Below, piece by piece: positions 25,292 through 33,870 of a DNA stretch of 64,000 bases. The DNA is taken from positions 124,001-188,000 of the forward strand of contig JAHCHO010000007.1 of the NCBI GenBank assembly GCA_026129685.1. Reading direction: 5' to 3'. The DNA is from Fimbriimonadaceae bacterium (GTDB lineage: Bacteria > Armatimonadota > Fimbriimonadia > Fimbriimonadales > Fimbriimonadaceae). The notes beneath the pieces are model-generated. The model did not search any database. It was not told the DNA's origin and worked only from the letters and a program-made list of their open reading frames with translations. The translations under genes were made by a program, and so were the position numbers. The stretch's first letter is position 1. Each line of letters opens with the position of its first letter.

Positions 25292-25324
25292 GTCCTGCCG
25301 ACGACCACTCGGTTCTCGGCAGGA
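25268..25324 (+). promoter_or_regulatory. Putative arginine attenuator hairpins
   Basis: Hairpin 1 lies within the Arg codons: CGTCGC (25268-25273) pairs with GCGACG (25279-25284). Hairpin 2 starts 2 nt after the mini-ORF stop: TCCTGCCGA (25293-25301) pairs with TCGGCAGGA (25316-25324), a perfect 9-bp stem with a 14-nt loop. A ribosome paused on the CGA triplets would cover the start of hairpin 2. There is no U-tract after hairpin 2, so it may pause RNA polymerase or block translation rather than be a classic terminator. Confidence 0.45.
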
Positions 25325-25388
25325 AGCCGCCCTTGCCGCCGTATCGGCGTTCATCGTCCCACGCTTTCGCTTCCCCACGGTTCTCCCC

Positions 25389-27491
25389 ATGCTCAAATAC
25401 GACACCATCAAAGCTCTCGACGACGAGTACGTCCTCCAGACGTACCACCGCTTCCCCGCGCTGATCGTCCAGGGGTCGGGCTGCTCGGTGTGGGACAACC
25501 GAGGGAACGAGTACCTCGACCTCCTCGCCGGAATCGCCGTGGATTCGCTCGGCCACTGCCACCCCGCCGTCGTCTCCGCCATCACCCGCCAAGCCCAGCA
25601 ACTGATGGTCGCGTCGGGCTACGTCCTGACCGCGCCGCAAGCGCAACTCGCGAAGCGGCTGTGCGAGATCAGCGGCATGGACCGCGTGTTCTTCGCCAAC
25701 TGTGGCACCACCGCGAACGAGACCGCGATCAAAATCGCCAAGAAGCACGGTCTCTCGAAGCGTCCGGACGGGGACTACGAGATCGTGTCGCTGCTCGGGA
25801 GCTTTCACGGCCGGACCCTCGGGTCGGTCAGCGCGGGGGGCCAGCGTAAGCACCAGCGGCCGTTCGAGCCGCTCGTGCCCGGCTTCCGGCACGTCCCGAT
25901 CAACGACCTGAAGGCCCTCCGGGAGGCGGTTTCGCACAAGACGGCGGCGATCATCGTCGAGCCGATCCAGGGCGAATCGGGCGTCCATCCCTGCACGACG
26001 ACGTACCTGCAACTCGCGCGCGAACTGGCGTCGGAACACGACGCGATGCTGATCTTCGACGAGGTCCAGACCGGAATCGGTCGAACCGGGGCTTGGTTCA
26101 ACTACCAGAAGCACAACGTCCTGCCCGATCTCGTGTGCCTGGCGAAAGGCCTCGGCGGGGGATTCCCGATCGGCTGCACCCTCGCGCGTGGCAAGGCGGC
26201 GACGCTCATCGTTCCCGGCGAGCACGGCTCGACGTTCGGCGGGAACCCGCTGGCGTGCGCGGTGGCCCTGGCGGTTCTCGACGCGATTGAGAACCACCGG
26301 CTCATGGACGAGGTGAACGAGGTCGGCCCGTACCTCCAGGCCCAGCTCAAGTCGCTCGGATCGTTCGACGACGTGCGCGGCGAGGGCCTGATGATCGGCG
26401 CCACACTCAAGCAGGACAACGCGAAGGACGTGGTGCGCCTCGCCTTCGAGAAGCGCCTGATCCTCAACGCGACCGACGAACGGACGCTGCGCTTCGTGCC
26501 GCCTCTTATCCTGACCAAGAAGCAGGTGGACCAAGCGATCGCGATCCTCGCCGAGGTCCTCGGCGTCGAGCGCACCGTTGCCGTGTCCGCCCCGGCGGCG
26601 CGTCCGGAACCGCTTCACGACCTGCTCACGATCGACGACCTCTCCGACGCGCGTCTCGAGGAGTTGCTCGCCCTGGCGTCTTACCTCAAGCAACGGCGCG
26701 CGGTGTCTCCGAGTCCGATCGTGCCCGTCGAAGGTCGCACGGTGGCGCTCCTGTTCGAAAAGCCCTCGCTTCGGACCCGCCTCACCTTCGAGGCGGCGGT
26801 CCAAGAACTGGGCGGCTATCCGGTGTACCTGGCGAAGTCGGACGTCGGCTTGGGTTCGCGCGAGGCGGTCCAGGACATTGGCAGCAATCTGGCCGAGTGG
26901 TGTTCGATCATCGTGGCGCGGCTCTATTGGCAACGGGACTTGGAAGCCCTCGCGCGGATCGCGGACGTGCCCGTGGTGAACGCCCTGACCGAGATGGAGC
27001 ACCCTCTCCAGGCCTTGGCGGACATGATGACGATCCGCGAGGAGTTCGGCGACGAGCGCGTGAAGATCGCCTACGTGGGTGACGGCAACAACGTGGCCCG
27101 TAGCCTCGCCAAGGTCGCCACGCGGATGGGCTACCCGTTCACGATCTGCGGTCCGGAGAACTTCCGCCTCGAACCGATGGCGGGGGTCGAGCAAACCGGC
27201 GACCTGGAGACGGGTCTGGCCGACGCGAAGGTGGTCTACACCGACGTCTGGATCAGCATGGGCGACGAGCACGAGCAGGAGCACCGCCTGAAAATCTTTG
27301 AAAGCTATCAGGTCAACCGCGATGTGATGCGGATGGCGGCGAAAGACGCGATCTTCATGCATTGCCTCCCGGCACGGCGCGGCTTCGAGGTCACCGACGA
27401 CGTGATGGACAGTCCCCAGAGCCGGGTGGTGCCGCAGGCGGGCAACCGGCTGCACACCGCCAAGGCCGTGCTGCAGACGATCATGGGGTAG
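25389..27491 (+). CDS. argD-argF: Fused N-acetylornithine aminotransferase - ornithine carbamoyltransferase
   Basis: One uninterrupted 700-aa frame carries two arginine-pathway enzymes. Residues 1 to about 395 are a class III PLP aminotransferase of the ArgD type: NCGTTANETAIKIAKKHG, IFDEVQTGIGRTGAWF, and the PLP lysine K253 in CLAKGLGGGFPIG. A Pro/Ala linker (about 395-412) leads into a complete ornithine carbamoyltransferase. It has SLRTR (460-464) for carbamoyl phosphate, HPLQ (538-541) and the ornithine-site HCLP (658-661). All key residues are present in both halves. The enzymes catalyse non-adjacent steps, separated by deacetylation of acetylornithine. There is no Shine-Dalgarno sequence before the ATG; the upstream Arg-rich mini-ORF and hairpin may control it. 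Confidence 0.95.
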   Translation: MLKYDTIKALDDEYVLQTYHRFPALIVQGSGCSVWDNRGNEYLDLLAGIAVDSLGHCHPAVVSAITRQAQQLMVASGYVLTAPQAQLAKRLCEISGMDRVFFANCGTTANETAIKIAKKHGLSKRPDGDYEIVSLLGSFHGRTLGSVSAGGQRKHQRPFEPLVPGFRHVPINDLKALREAVSHKTAAIIVEPIQGESGVHPCTTTYLQLARELASEHDAMLIFDEVQTGIGRTGAWFNYQKHNVLPDLVCLAKGLGGGFPIGCTLARGKAATLIVPGEHGSTFGGNPLACAVALAVLDAIENHRLMDEVNEVGPYLQAQLKSLGSFDDVRGEGLMIGATLKQDNAKDVVRLAFEKRLILNATDERTLRFVPPLILTKKQVDQAIAILAEVLGVERTVAVSAPAARPEPLHDLLTIDDLSDARLEELLALASYLKQRRAVSPSPIVPVEGRTVALLFEKPSLRTRLTFEAAVQELGGYPVYLAKSDVGLGSREAVQDIGSNLAEWCSIIVARLYWQRDLEALARIADVPVVNALTEMEHPLQALADMMTIREEFGDERVKIAYVGDGNNVARSLAKVATRMGYPFTICGPENFRLEPMAGVEQTGDLETGLADAKVVYTDVWISMGDEHEQEHRLKIFESYQVNRDVMRMAAKDAIFMHCLPARRGFEVTDDVMDSPQSRVVPQAGNRLHTAKAVLQTIMG

Positions 27492-27524
27492 CGATCCGAG
27501 GCGTTGGGAGGCGACTGTGACACA

Positions 27525-28271
27525 ATGCGGGGACCCGTGAGCCTCGCCAAGCCGTCCCGTCGCGTCTCCCCCGCCGAACCCGTGTCCGAGTTGCGTCACG
27601 TCCGGATCTTCGAGTGCGGCGAGCCGCTCGTGGATTTTCTCGAGTTCTGCCCTAAGGTGATTCAGGACACGCCGCGCTTCAGCTATCGCCGCGAAACCCT
27701 GTTGCGCCTCGGGGTCGCGGAGCGCTTGCGCGCGGCCTCCGAGGCGCTCCCCGGCGAATACCGGCTGGCCGTCCTGGAGGGATGGCGTCCGCTTCACATT
27801 CAGCGGCGCATGTACCTGCGGACCTGGAACATGTTCAAGGAGCGACACCCCGATTGGTCGGACGTCCAGTTGCGGCGCGTCGTCAACCGGTTCACCGCTC
27901 CCCTCGGTTCGAAGGTGCCGCCGCCGCACCTCACCGGAGGGGCGCTGGACGTGTTTCTGGCGTACCCGGACGGAACTCGGCTCGACCATTGTCGGCCCTT
28001 CGAACCCTACGATCCGCGCTGTTTCGCGTCCGACTGCCCGGAGATCGGCGAGAGGGCCAAGCGAACCCGGCGAATCCTCGCGGACGCCCTGACGGCGGGC
28101 GGCCTGACGAACTACCCGAGCGAGTACTGGCATTGGAGCTTTGGGGACCAAGGCTGGGCCTACCGCGGCGGCCACCCCCACGCCCTCTACGGACCGATCG
28201 AGCCCAACGGTTACACGCCGGAGCCGGGCGACGACCGCGACGAACCCTTGGTTCGGCTAGAGGGCGCGTGA
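27525..28271 (+). CDS. D-Ala-D-Ala dipeptidase-like protein (VanX/DdpX, peptidase M15D)
   Basis: The protein of about 248 aa has the M15D zinc-site pattern: LTGGALDVFLAY gives the G-x-A-x-D part (His upstream in PPHLTGGALD), and PSEYWHWSFGDQGWAY gives the E-x-W-H catalytic Glu/His. EGWRPLHIQRRMY matches the family's conserved Arg segment. It hydrolyses D-Ala-D-Ala or related peptidoglycan dipeptides and has no signal peptide, so it is probably cytoplasmic and used in cell-wall recycling. The start could be ATG 27525 or GTG 27537; a CACAAT hexamer overlaps the ATG. It follows argD-argF by only 33 bp. No vanA/vanH neighbours, so resistance is unlikely. Confidence 0.85.
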   Translation: MRGPVSLAKPSRRVSPAEPVSELRHVRIFECGEPLVDFLEFCPKVIQDTPRFSYRRETLLRLGVAERLRAASEALPGEYRLAVLEGWRPLHIQRRMYLRTWNMFKERHPDWSDVQLRRVVNRFTAPLGSKVPPPHLTGGALDVFLAYPDGTRLDHCRPFEPYDPRCFASDCPEIGERAKRTRRILADALTAGGLTNYPSEYWHWSFGDQGWAYRGGHPHALYGPIEPNGYTPEPGDDRDEPLVRLEGA

Positions 28272-28291
28272 CGTCGCTTCGGAACCTCCCC

Positions 28292-29020
28292 ATGCGCGGC
28301 ACCCTCCTGAACACCGGGACGGTGGCGGGTGGTTCGCTCATCGGCCTGGCGCTGGGTTCGCGACTCCCGTCCGAGTTGTTGACGATGGCCTTGACGGGCC
28401 TTGGCCTGGTAACGATCGGGATCGGCCTGAAGATGGTTCTCGGGGCGCGCAACCTGCTCGTGGTCGCCGCGTCGGTGGCGATCGGCGGCGTCCTCGGCCG
28501 GCTCATCGGCATCGAGGCGGGCTTGGCCGCGTTCGGGGACTGGTCGAAGGGTTCGCTCGGCGCGCTCGGCACCGGCCGCTTTACGGAGGCGATCGTGACG
28601 ACCTCCGTCCTCTTCTGCGTGGGGCCGATGACGATCCTCGGTTGCATCCAGGACGCGGTCGAGAAGAAGATCGAGTTGCTCGCGCTCAAGTCGGTGATGG
28701 ATGGGGTGGCCAGCGTGTTCCTGGCGGCGTTGCTGGGCCCGGGCGTTCTCGTGACGGCGGCGATCGTCCTCGTCGTTCAGGGCACGATCACCCTCCTCGC
28801 CCGGTACCTGCGTCCGATCGCCGAGAATCCGGCTCTCCTTTCCGATACGGTGGCCAGCGGGGGCGTGATGCTGACGGCGATCGGGTTCGGTCTCGCGGAC
28901 ATCAAGAAGATCCCTTCCGGCGACTACCTTCCCGCTCTCGCCTTGGCGGTCCTGTTCGGCTGGGTCGCCGTCCGGTTCGAGAAGGGCGCCGCCACCAATG
29001 TGGAGGACGCGCCCGTCTAG
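28292..29020 (+). CDS. DUF554 family membrane protein
   Basis: The 242-aa polytopic membrane protein has about seven hydrophobic segments. MRGTLLNTGTVAGGSLIGLALG at the N-terminus, FCVGPMTILGCIQDA in the middle and TASGGVMLTAIGFG-like VASGGVMLTAIGFGLADIKK are all hallmarks of DUF554, a widespread family whose function is unknown. The ATG was chosen for the family-like N-terminus. A GTG at 28268 overlapping the dipeptidase stop would allow translational coupling but adds eight unlikely residues. Its stop codon shares a CTAG with the stop of the convergent glycosyltransferase gene. Confidence 0.88.
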   Translation: MRGTLLNTGTVAGGSLIGLALGSRLPSELLTMALTGLGLVTIGIGLKMVLGARNLLVVAASVAIGGVLGRLIGIEAGLAAFGDWSKGSLGALGTGRFTEAIVTTSVLFCVGPMTILGCIQDAVEKKIELLALKSVMDGVASVFLAALLGPGVLVTAAIVLVVQGTITLLARYLRPIAENPALLSDTVASGGVMLTAIGFGLADIKKIPSGDYLPALALAVLFGWVAVRFEKGAATNVEDAPV

Positions 29021-30123
29021 TTCGAGGAGGGCCTTTGGCGACCGCCGTAGCGTCGACCCTTCCAGACGACCTGGCCCTGCCGTTTCAGCCATCGCGAGCG
29101 CAACACCGTGAACGCCGCCGCCGTGCAGGTGAGAGGCATCCACGGGGCCGTCCACCGGGGCGTTCGCACCACGCCGTCGGTCAGAAGCTTGGTGAGGCAC
29201 AGCGCACCGTAGAGGGCCGGCCCAAAGCGTCCGCCGAAGGCCCAACCCCACCCGGCCAAGAGCAGGAGTCCGGCGAACGCCAGCGAGCCGACGACCCCGC
29301 CTCCGACCTCCCCGGCGTTCTTCGACATGCCCTCCCACGCCTCGGGCAGGGTGTCGTACATGCGGACGCTCAGGACCGACGAAACGTCGAGGACGTCCAC
29401 CCGAACGCCCCTTCGGGCCAAGTAGCGCCCGATCGTCACGTCCTCCAGCACCGCCCCCCGGGCCGCCTCGAAGGGGCGCAGTTCCTGCAACGCGTCGGTC
29501 CGCCACGCGGAAAACTGGCCGTTGAGAAAGAAGTTGTGCCCCTTTCCGGTTGATGAGACCAGCCAGAACGGGTTGGACGCCAGCAGCGACCAAGGCACCC
29601 ATCCAAGGTATGCGGGCTCGACGCCTAGGCCGGGGATCATTCGGGGGAACCCGGTGACGACTTTGGCCGAACCTCTCTGCGCGAGATAGGCGGAAACCCG
29701 CGCGACGAACGTGGGTTCGGGCACGGTGTCGGCGTCGAGGAACACGGTCCAGTCCGCCGTCGCTCCCTCGGCCAGCGCGTGGCAGGCGCGGCATTTGCCC
29801 GTCCATCCGGGGGGAAGCGTTTCCGCCGGCCGAACGACCGTGGCTCCTGCCGCCTCGGCGAGGTCTCCCGTGCCGTCCTCCGACTCATCGTCGAAGACGG
29901 TGACGCCGACCCCTTGGGCGCGCAGACTCTCGACGAGGGGCCCGATGCGCGCCGCCTCGTTCCGGGCCGGAACGCACACCTCGAAACAAGGACTCGCCAT
30001 ACCCCGGGGTCGCCTCATGAAGAGGCGGTTCCCGGTCGCCACGGCGAGCAACCAGCCGTAGAGGAGCCAGACGGACACGATAAGGGCGGTGGTCACGGGT
30101 AGATTCGGCTCGGACTTGGACAC
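29017..30123 (-). CDS. GT2 glycosyltransferase of the carotenoid cluster (CruC/CrtQ-like)
   Basis: The 368-aa membrane glycosyltransferase has an N-terminal membrane helix (LIVSVWLLYGWLLAV), then a GT-A domain: VCVPARNEAARIGPLVESLR, FDDESEDGTGDLAE, the DxD motif in VFLDADTVPEP, and FLNGQFSAWRTDAL with VLEDVTIGRYL as acceptor-side motifs. C-terminal helices anchor it. Similar enzymes add sugars to carotenoid end groups (CruC, CrtQ). It is divergent from the CruF-like gene with overlapping 5' ends. The start is GTG 30123 or, with less overlap, GTG 30096. Substrate inferred from context. Confidence 0.82.
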   Translation of the reverse strand: MSKSEPNLPVTTALIVSVWLLYGWLLAVATGNRLFMRRPRGMASPCFEVCVPARNEAARIGPLVESLRAQGVGVTVFDDESEDGTGDLAEAAGATVVRPAETLPPGWTGKCRACHALAEGATADWTVFLDADTVPEPTFVARVSAYLAQRGSAKVVTGFPRMIPGLGVEPAYLGWVPWSLLASNPFWLVSSTGKGHNFFLNGQFSAWRTDALQELRPFEAARGAVLEDVTIGRYLARRGVRVDVLDVSSVLSVRMYDTLPEAWEGMSKNAGEVGGGVVGSLAFAGLLLLAGWGWAFGGRFGPALYGALCLTKLLTDGVVRTPRWTAPWMPLTCTAAAFTVLRSRWLKRQGQVVWKGRRYGGRQRPSSN

Positions 30124-30871
30124 CGCCCGACGCTTGCTCTATCTGTATACGGCGCTTGTCGCCTTCTCGGTTCTCGGGTCGATCGCGTCGGCGCGCTTCG
30201 CGATCGATCCCGGATTCGTGGGGCCGGTCGCGGGCGCGTTGCTGATCCTGTCCGGGGCGGGCTGCGTCGCGATCGCGCTACGATCGCGACGAGCGGTGTT
30301 AAGCGTGCTCTTCCTCGGAGCGGCGGTCGAGGTGGTGGGCCTCTACACCGGGTTCCCGTTCGGGCGGTACACCTACACCGACCGTTGGTGGCCGACGGTG
30401 CCCCTTCCCGAGGGACATCGATTTCCGCTGCTCCTGCCCTTTGCCTGGCTGCTTATCGTCGGCGGGAGTTTTGGGGCCGTTCGCCGCCGGCTTCGATCCG
30501 CCTGGGCCGTTCCGGCCACGGCTTTGCTCGCCACGCTCATCGACTGGCCGATGGAGCAGGCGATGACCGGAACCCTCGGCTACTGGACGTGGGCCGAGCC
30601 GGCCGCCCCGTTCACCGCGCCCGTCTCGAACGCGTTGGGCTGGTTCGTCACCGCGTCCCTCGGGTCCTGGGCGATGTACGTCGATGCGGAACGGTCGGAC
30701 TCGCGCCGAACGGCCATCGTTCCGGCTCTCTTCTGCCTATTTGTCGCCGCGATCGGGTCGCTCGAAGGATTCCACCGCGCTTGGGTTCTGCTCGCCGCCA
30801 TCGGAACCGTCCTCCTCGTCGTCGAGTGGACGGCGGTGCGAGGAATTGGGGCGACCCCGCGTAGTACGTGA
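30089..30871 (+). CDS. CruF-like carotenoid biosynthesis protein (bisanhydrobacterioruberin/1',2'-hydratase type)
   Basis: The 260-aa integral membrane protein has about seven transmembrane segments and the family core VEVVGLYTGFPFGRYTYTDR, then WPTVPLPEGHRFPLLLPFAW, and ATLIDWPMEQAM. Members (CruF, DUF422) hydrate the C-1' of carotenoid psi end groups before glycosylation. It heads a tightly packed operon: the next gene begins 2 nt after its stop. GTG 30089 gives full length; TTG 30116 would reduce the overlap with the divergent glycosyltransferase. Confidence 0.84.
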   Translation: MVTGRFGSDLDTARRLLYLYTALVAFSVLGSIASARFAIDPGFVGPVAGALLILSGAGCVAIALRSRRAVLSVLFLGAAVEVVGLYTGFPFGRYTYTDRWWPTVPLPEGHRFPLLLPFAWLLIVGGSFGAVRRRLRSAWAVPATALLATLIDWPMEQAMTGTLGYWTWAEPAAPFTAPVSNALGWFVTASLGSWAMYVDAERSDSRRTAIVPALFCLFVAAIGSLEGFHRAWVLLAAIGTVLLVVEWTAVRGIGATPRST

Positions 30872-30872
30872 C

Positions 30873-32327
30873 TTGAGCCAAAAGAGCATCGTCGTCGTTG
30901 GCGCCGGACTCGGTGGTCTCGCCCTCGCGTTGCGGCTTGCCCATCGCGGCCACCGCGTGACCGTCCTCGAGAAGAACGACGAGGTCGGAGGACGCGCCCG
31001 GCCCGTCCAGGTAGGGGATTGCCGCTTCGACGGCGGACCGACCCTCCTGATGATGTTGGACCCGTTCCGAAAGCTGTTCGCCGATGTCGGGGAACGTTTC
31101 GAGGACCATGTGCCGATTCGCCGCTGCGACCCAACGTATCGCGTCTTCTATGCGGACGGCAATCGGATCGACGCGACGACCGACGCGTCCGCCATGCGTG
31201 AACGGCTTCGGGCGCTCGCCGGAGACCGGGACGCGGACGCCTATCCGGGCTTCCTCGACGAGATCGGTCGACTCTATCACGAAGCCGTGCCCCACTTTGT
31301 TCGGAAGAACTACCGCACGCTGGGGGACTTCGCCTCCATCCCCCAACTGCGCCGAGTCCTCGGCCACCGGATGCTTGGCAAACTCGGTCGGCGGGTCCAC
31401 GCGAGGTTCATGAGCGAGCACGCTCGGATGCTCTTCAGCTTCCAGACGATGTACCTCGGCCTTTCCCCGTTCCAGGCCCCCTGGGTCTACGCGACGCTCG
31501 CCTACATGGAATATGGCGAGGGCGTGTACTACCCCCAGGGCGGCATCGCGGGCATCGTGGAGGCGGTGACCAGGCTGGCGATCGCGCGAGGGGTCGTCGT
31601 TCGGACCGGGTGCCCGGTACGGTCGATCGTTGGCGACTCGGTCGAACTGGAGTCCGGCGAACGGCTCCAGGCGGACGCGATCGTCGCGAACGCGGACATG
31701 CCCTACGCCCAACGAGAGCTGGCGGGAACCCCCACGAAAAGAAAGCTCAGGTACTCGTGCTCCGCGCAACTGCTCTACATCGATTACGAGGGCGAACTCG
31801 AGGAGCTTCAGCACCACAACGTCTTTTTCGGAGCCGACTTTCGGGCGAACCTGGATGCGCTGTTCGGTCGGCTCCGGGTGCCGAAGGACCCCGCGTTCTA
31901 CGCGTGCGTGTCGAAGCGCTCGGACTCGACGGTCGCCCCCGACGGCCGCCTCAACCTGCTTCTCCTCGTGCCCGTCCCGAACCTGGACCGTCCGATGACG
32001 TCGGCGGAGGAGTCGGAATTGGAGCGGGAGGTTCTCGGTCGGCTTCGGCGCGAGGTCGGGTTGGATCCGGCGGGAGTTCGGGAGATCGCCCGACGAGGAC
32101 CGAGGGAATGGCAGGGAGAGCTCAATCTCGACCGGGGGGCGGCCTTCGGAATCGGTCACGACCTGTTCCAGAGCGCGTTCATGAGGCCCCAGAACCGGTC
32201 TCGCGAAAACCCCAGCCTGTTCTTCGTCGGGGCGAGCACCGTCCCGGGCAACGGGATGCCCATGGTGCTCATCTCCGCCGAACTGGCGGAGCGCCGCATG
32301 CTGGAAGAGGGGGTCCTCGCTTCGTGA
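30873..32327 (+). CDS. Phytoene/carotenoid desaturase-like FAD oxidoreductase (CrtI family)
   Basis: The 484-aa flavoprotein starts at a TTG right after the preceding stop. The dinucleotide-binding motif IVVVGAGLGGLALALRLAHR is followed by the E-x-x-x-x-x-GGRA segment (LEKNDEVGGRARPVQ), FDGGPTLLMM and a C-terminal LFFVGASTVPGNGMPMVLI, which matches the CrtI family. It probably introduces the double bonds converting phytoene to lycopene or to a neurosporene-like product, though oxygenase-type members (CrtP/CrtO) look similar. It overlaps the acyltransferase gene by 4 nt (GTGA). Confidence 0.9.
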   Translation: MSQKSIVVVGAGLGGLALALRLAHRGHRVTVLEKNDEVGGRARPVQVGDCRFDGGPTLLMMLDPFRKLFADVGERFEDHVPIRRCDPTYRVFYADGNRIDATTDASAMRERLRALAGDRDADAYPGFLDEIGRLYHEAVPHFVRKNYRTLGDFASIPQLRRVLGHRMLGKLGRRVHARFMSEHARMLFSFQTMYLGLSPFQAPWVYATLAYMEYGEGVYYPQGGIAGIVEAVTRLAIARGVVVRTGCPVRSIVGDSVELESGERLQADAIVANADMPYAQRELAGTPTKRKLRYSCSAQLLYIDYEGELEELQHHNVFFGADFRANLDALFGRLRVPKDPAFYACVSKRSDSTVAPDGRLNLLLLVPVPNLDRPMTSAEESELEREVLGRLRREVGLDPAGVREIARRGPREWQGELNLDRGAAFGIGHDLFQSAFMRPQNRSRENPSLFFVGASTVPGNGMPMVLISAELAERRMLEEGVLAS

Positions 32328-32971
32328 GTTCGCTCTCCCCGGTGGGTCGTCTCGTGGACGCGATGATCCGACGTTCGGTGCGAGCCAGGTTTCGGAACGT
32401 GTATTGGCGTCGCGGAACGGACCTGGAAAGCCCGGTCGTCTTCTACGCGAACCACCACGGTTGGATGGACGGCTACCTGGCTTACCTGGCCCTGAGTCGC
32501 CTTGGTCTGCGGGGGATCGCCTGGGCGGAGCGCTTCGACGATTTCCCGTTGTTTCGCACCGTGGGGGCGCTCCCCTTTCCGGCGAACGATCCGGCGATGA
32601 GAGCGGGCGCCTTCCGCCAAACCGTCCGCCGCTTGCGTGCCGGAACCCACTCCCTGTTTCTGTTTCCGGAGGGCGTCCTTCACCGGCCCCCGGAAGTCCT
32701 GCCCTTTCGGCCCGGGATCGAAAGCCTGGCTCGTCTGCTTCCCCAGGTTCCCTGCGTCCCGGTTGGCATTCGCTACGAGATGTCCGTGCACGAACGCCCC
32801 GAAGCGTGGCTGACGATCGGGCGCGGGCACGCGTTTGAATCACTCATGGATTGCCAGGCCCGCGTCGTCGAGCTTCTGCAGACTCCGATCGATGGACCGC
32901 CGTACAGCGTGCTTCACCCGGGCACGCCGAACGTGAACGAGCGCTGGGGCCGATCGAGGCACCGACCTTGA
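32324..32971 (+). CDS. 1-acyl-glycerol-phosphate acyltransferase-like protein of the crt operon
   Basis: The 215-aa protein contains the PlsC-type catalytic motif YANHHGWMDGY (NHxxxxD) and FLFPEGVLHRP (FPEG), spaced as in lysophospholipid acyltransferases. In carotenoid operons such enzymes esterify a fatty acid to a carotenoid or carotenoid glycoside, as CrtO does in staphyloxanthin synthesis. The start is a GTG embedded in the preceding stop, and its own TGA overlaps the crtB TTG, so it is translationally coupled on both sides. Confidence 0.85.
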   Translation: MSSLSPVGRLVDAMIRRSVRARFRNVYWRRGTDLESPVVFYANHHGWMDGYLAYLALSRLGLRGIAWAERFDDFPLFRTVGALPFPANDPAMRAGAFRQTVRRLRAGTHSLFLFPEGVLHRPPEVLPFRPGIESLARLLPQVPCVPVGIRYEMSVHERPEAWLTIGRGHAFESLMDCQARVVELLQTPIDGPPYSVLHPGTPNVNERWGRSRHRP

Positions 32972-33870
32972 ACACGTTCGCGTGCCCCAACGACTTCGCG
33001 ATCTGCCGACGGATCCACCGTCGGTACGGCACCACCTACTATTTCGCCACGCGGCGCTTTCCCCGCTCGGTTCGACAACGGACCCACGCGGTGTACGCGT
33101 TTGTTCGGGTCCCGGACGAGTGGGTCGACAATCCCGGTGGCCGATCATCGGACGAGTCTCGCGCGAAACTCAGCGAGTGGCGCGACTCGTTGGTCCGAGG
33201 TCTGCGAGGAATCCGTCCGGATCGCCCCGAGATGCGCGCCTTCGTCGACACCGTCCGTGAATGCCAAATCCCGGTCGAGGAAGCGCACGCCTTCATGGAC
33301 GCGATGGAGGCCGACCTGAGCGTTCGGCGGTACGCGACGTACGAGGACCTGCGCGGCTATATGCGGGGAAGCGCCGGCGCCGTCGGCGTCATGATGTGTC
33401 ACACGATGGGAGTAACGTTGGACGGCGACACCAAGCGTCGGGCGCTCGCCCTGGGAGAGGCGATGCAACTGACCAACTTCCTGAGGGACGTTCGCGAGGA
33501 CCTCGGGCGCGGAAGGGTGTACCTACCCCTTGAAGATTTGGACCGGTTTGGCGTCGGGGTCCGGGATCTTGCGGAGCATCGCGTCGACGAGCGGTTTCGG
33601 CGGCTGATGCGTTTCGAGATCGATCGAGCGCGCACCCTTTTCGCCGAGTCCGACGAGGGCATCCGACGCCTTCCCGGCACCGTCCGCCGGCCGGTGCTTC
33701 TGGCCCGATTGCTCTATGCGGGGATTCTGGACCGCATCGAGGCGGCCGGCTACGACGTGTTTGCCGGACGTGTCCGCACCGGCTATTGCCGGAAGCTCCT
33801 CTGCGCCGCTCGGGTCGCGATACGCCAAGGAATCCTGACGTCCCAGGCGGCGAGGAACCCGGCCCAGTGA
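32968..33870 (+). CDS. crtB: Phytoene synthase
   Basis: The 300-aa trans-isoprenyl diphosphate synthase (squalene/phytoene synthase family) condenses two GGPP. The two Mg-binding motifs are PDEWVDNPGG (D50, D54) and NFLRDVREDLGRGRVYLP (D174, D178); RRYGTTYYFATRRFP opens the domain. The preceding DELVD-type position reads DEWVD. The start is a TTG overlapping the previous stop, and its stop overlaps the idi start. No squalene-type second gene is present, and the crt context supports phytoene over squalene. Confidence 0.93.
   Translation: MNTFACPNDFAICRRIHRRYGTTYYFATRRFPRSVRQRTHAVYAFVRVPDEWVDNPGGRSSDESRAKLSEWRDSLVRGLRGIRPDRPEMRAFVDTVRECQIPVEEAHAFMDAMEADLSVRRYATYEDLRGYMRGSAGAVGVMMCHTMGVTLDGDTKRRALALGEAMQLTNFLRDVREDLGRGRVYLPLEDLDRFGVGVRDLAEHRVDERFRRLMRFEIDRARTLFAESDEGIRRLPGTVRRPVLLARLLYAGILDRIEAAGYDVFAGRVRTGYCRKLLCAARVAIRQGILTSQAARNPAQ

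Noticed and set aside
27525-28271. Vancomycin-resistance gene vanX
   Set aside because: The dipeptidase motifs fit, but there is no vanA ligase, vanH or two-component regulator nearby. A peptidoglycan-recycling role is more likely.
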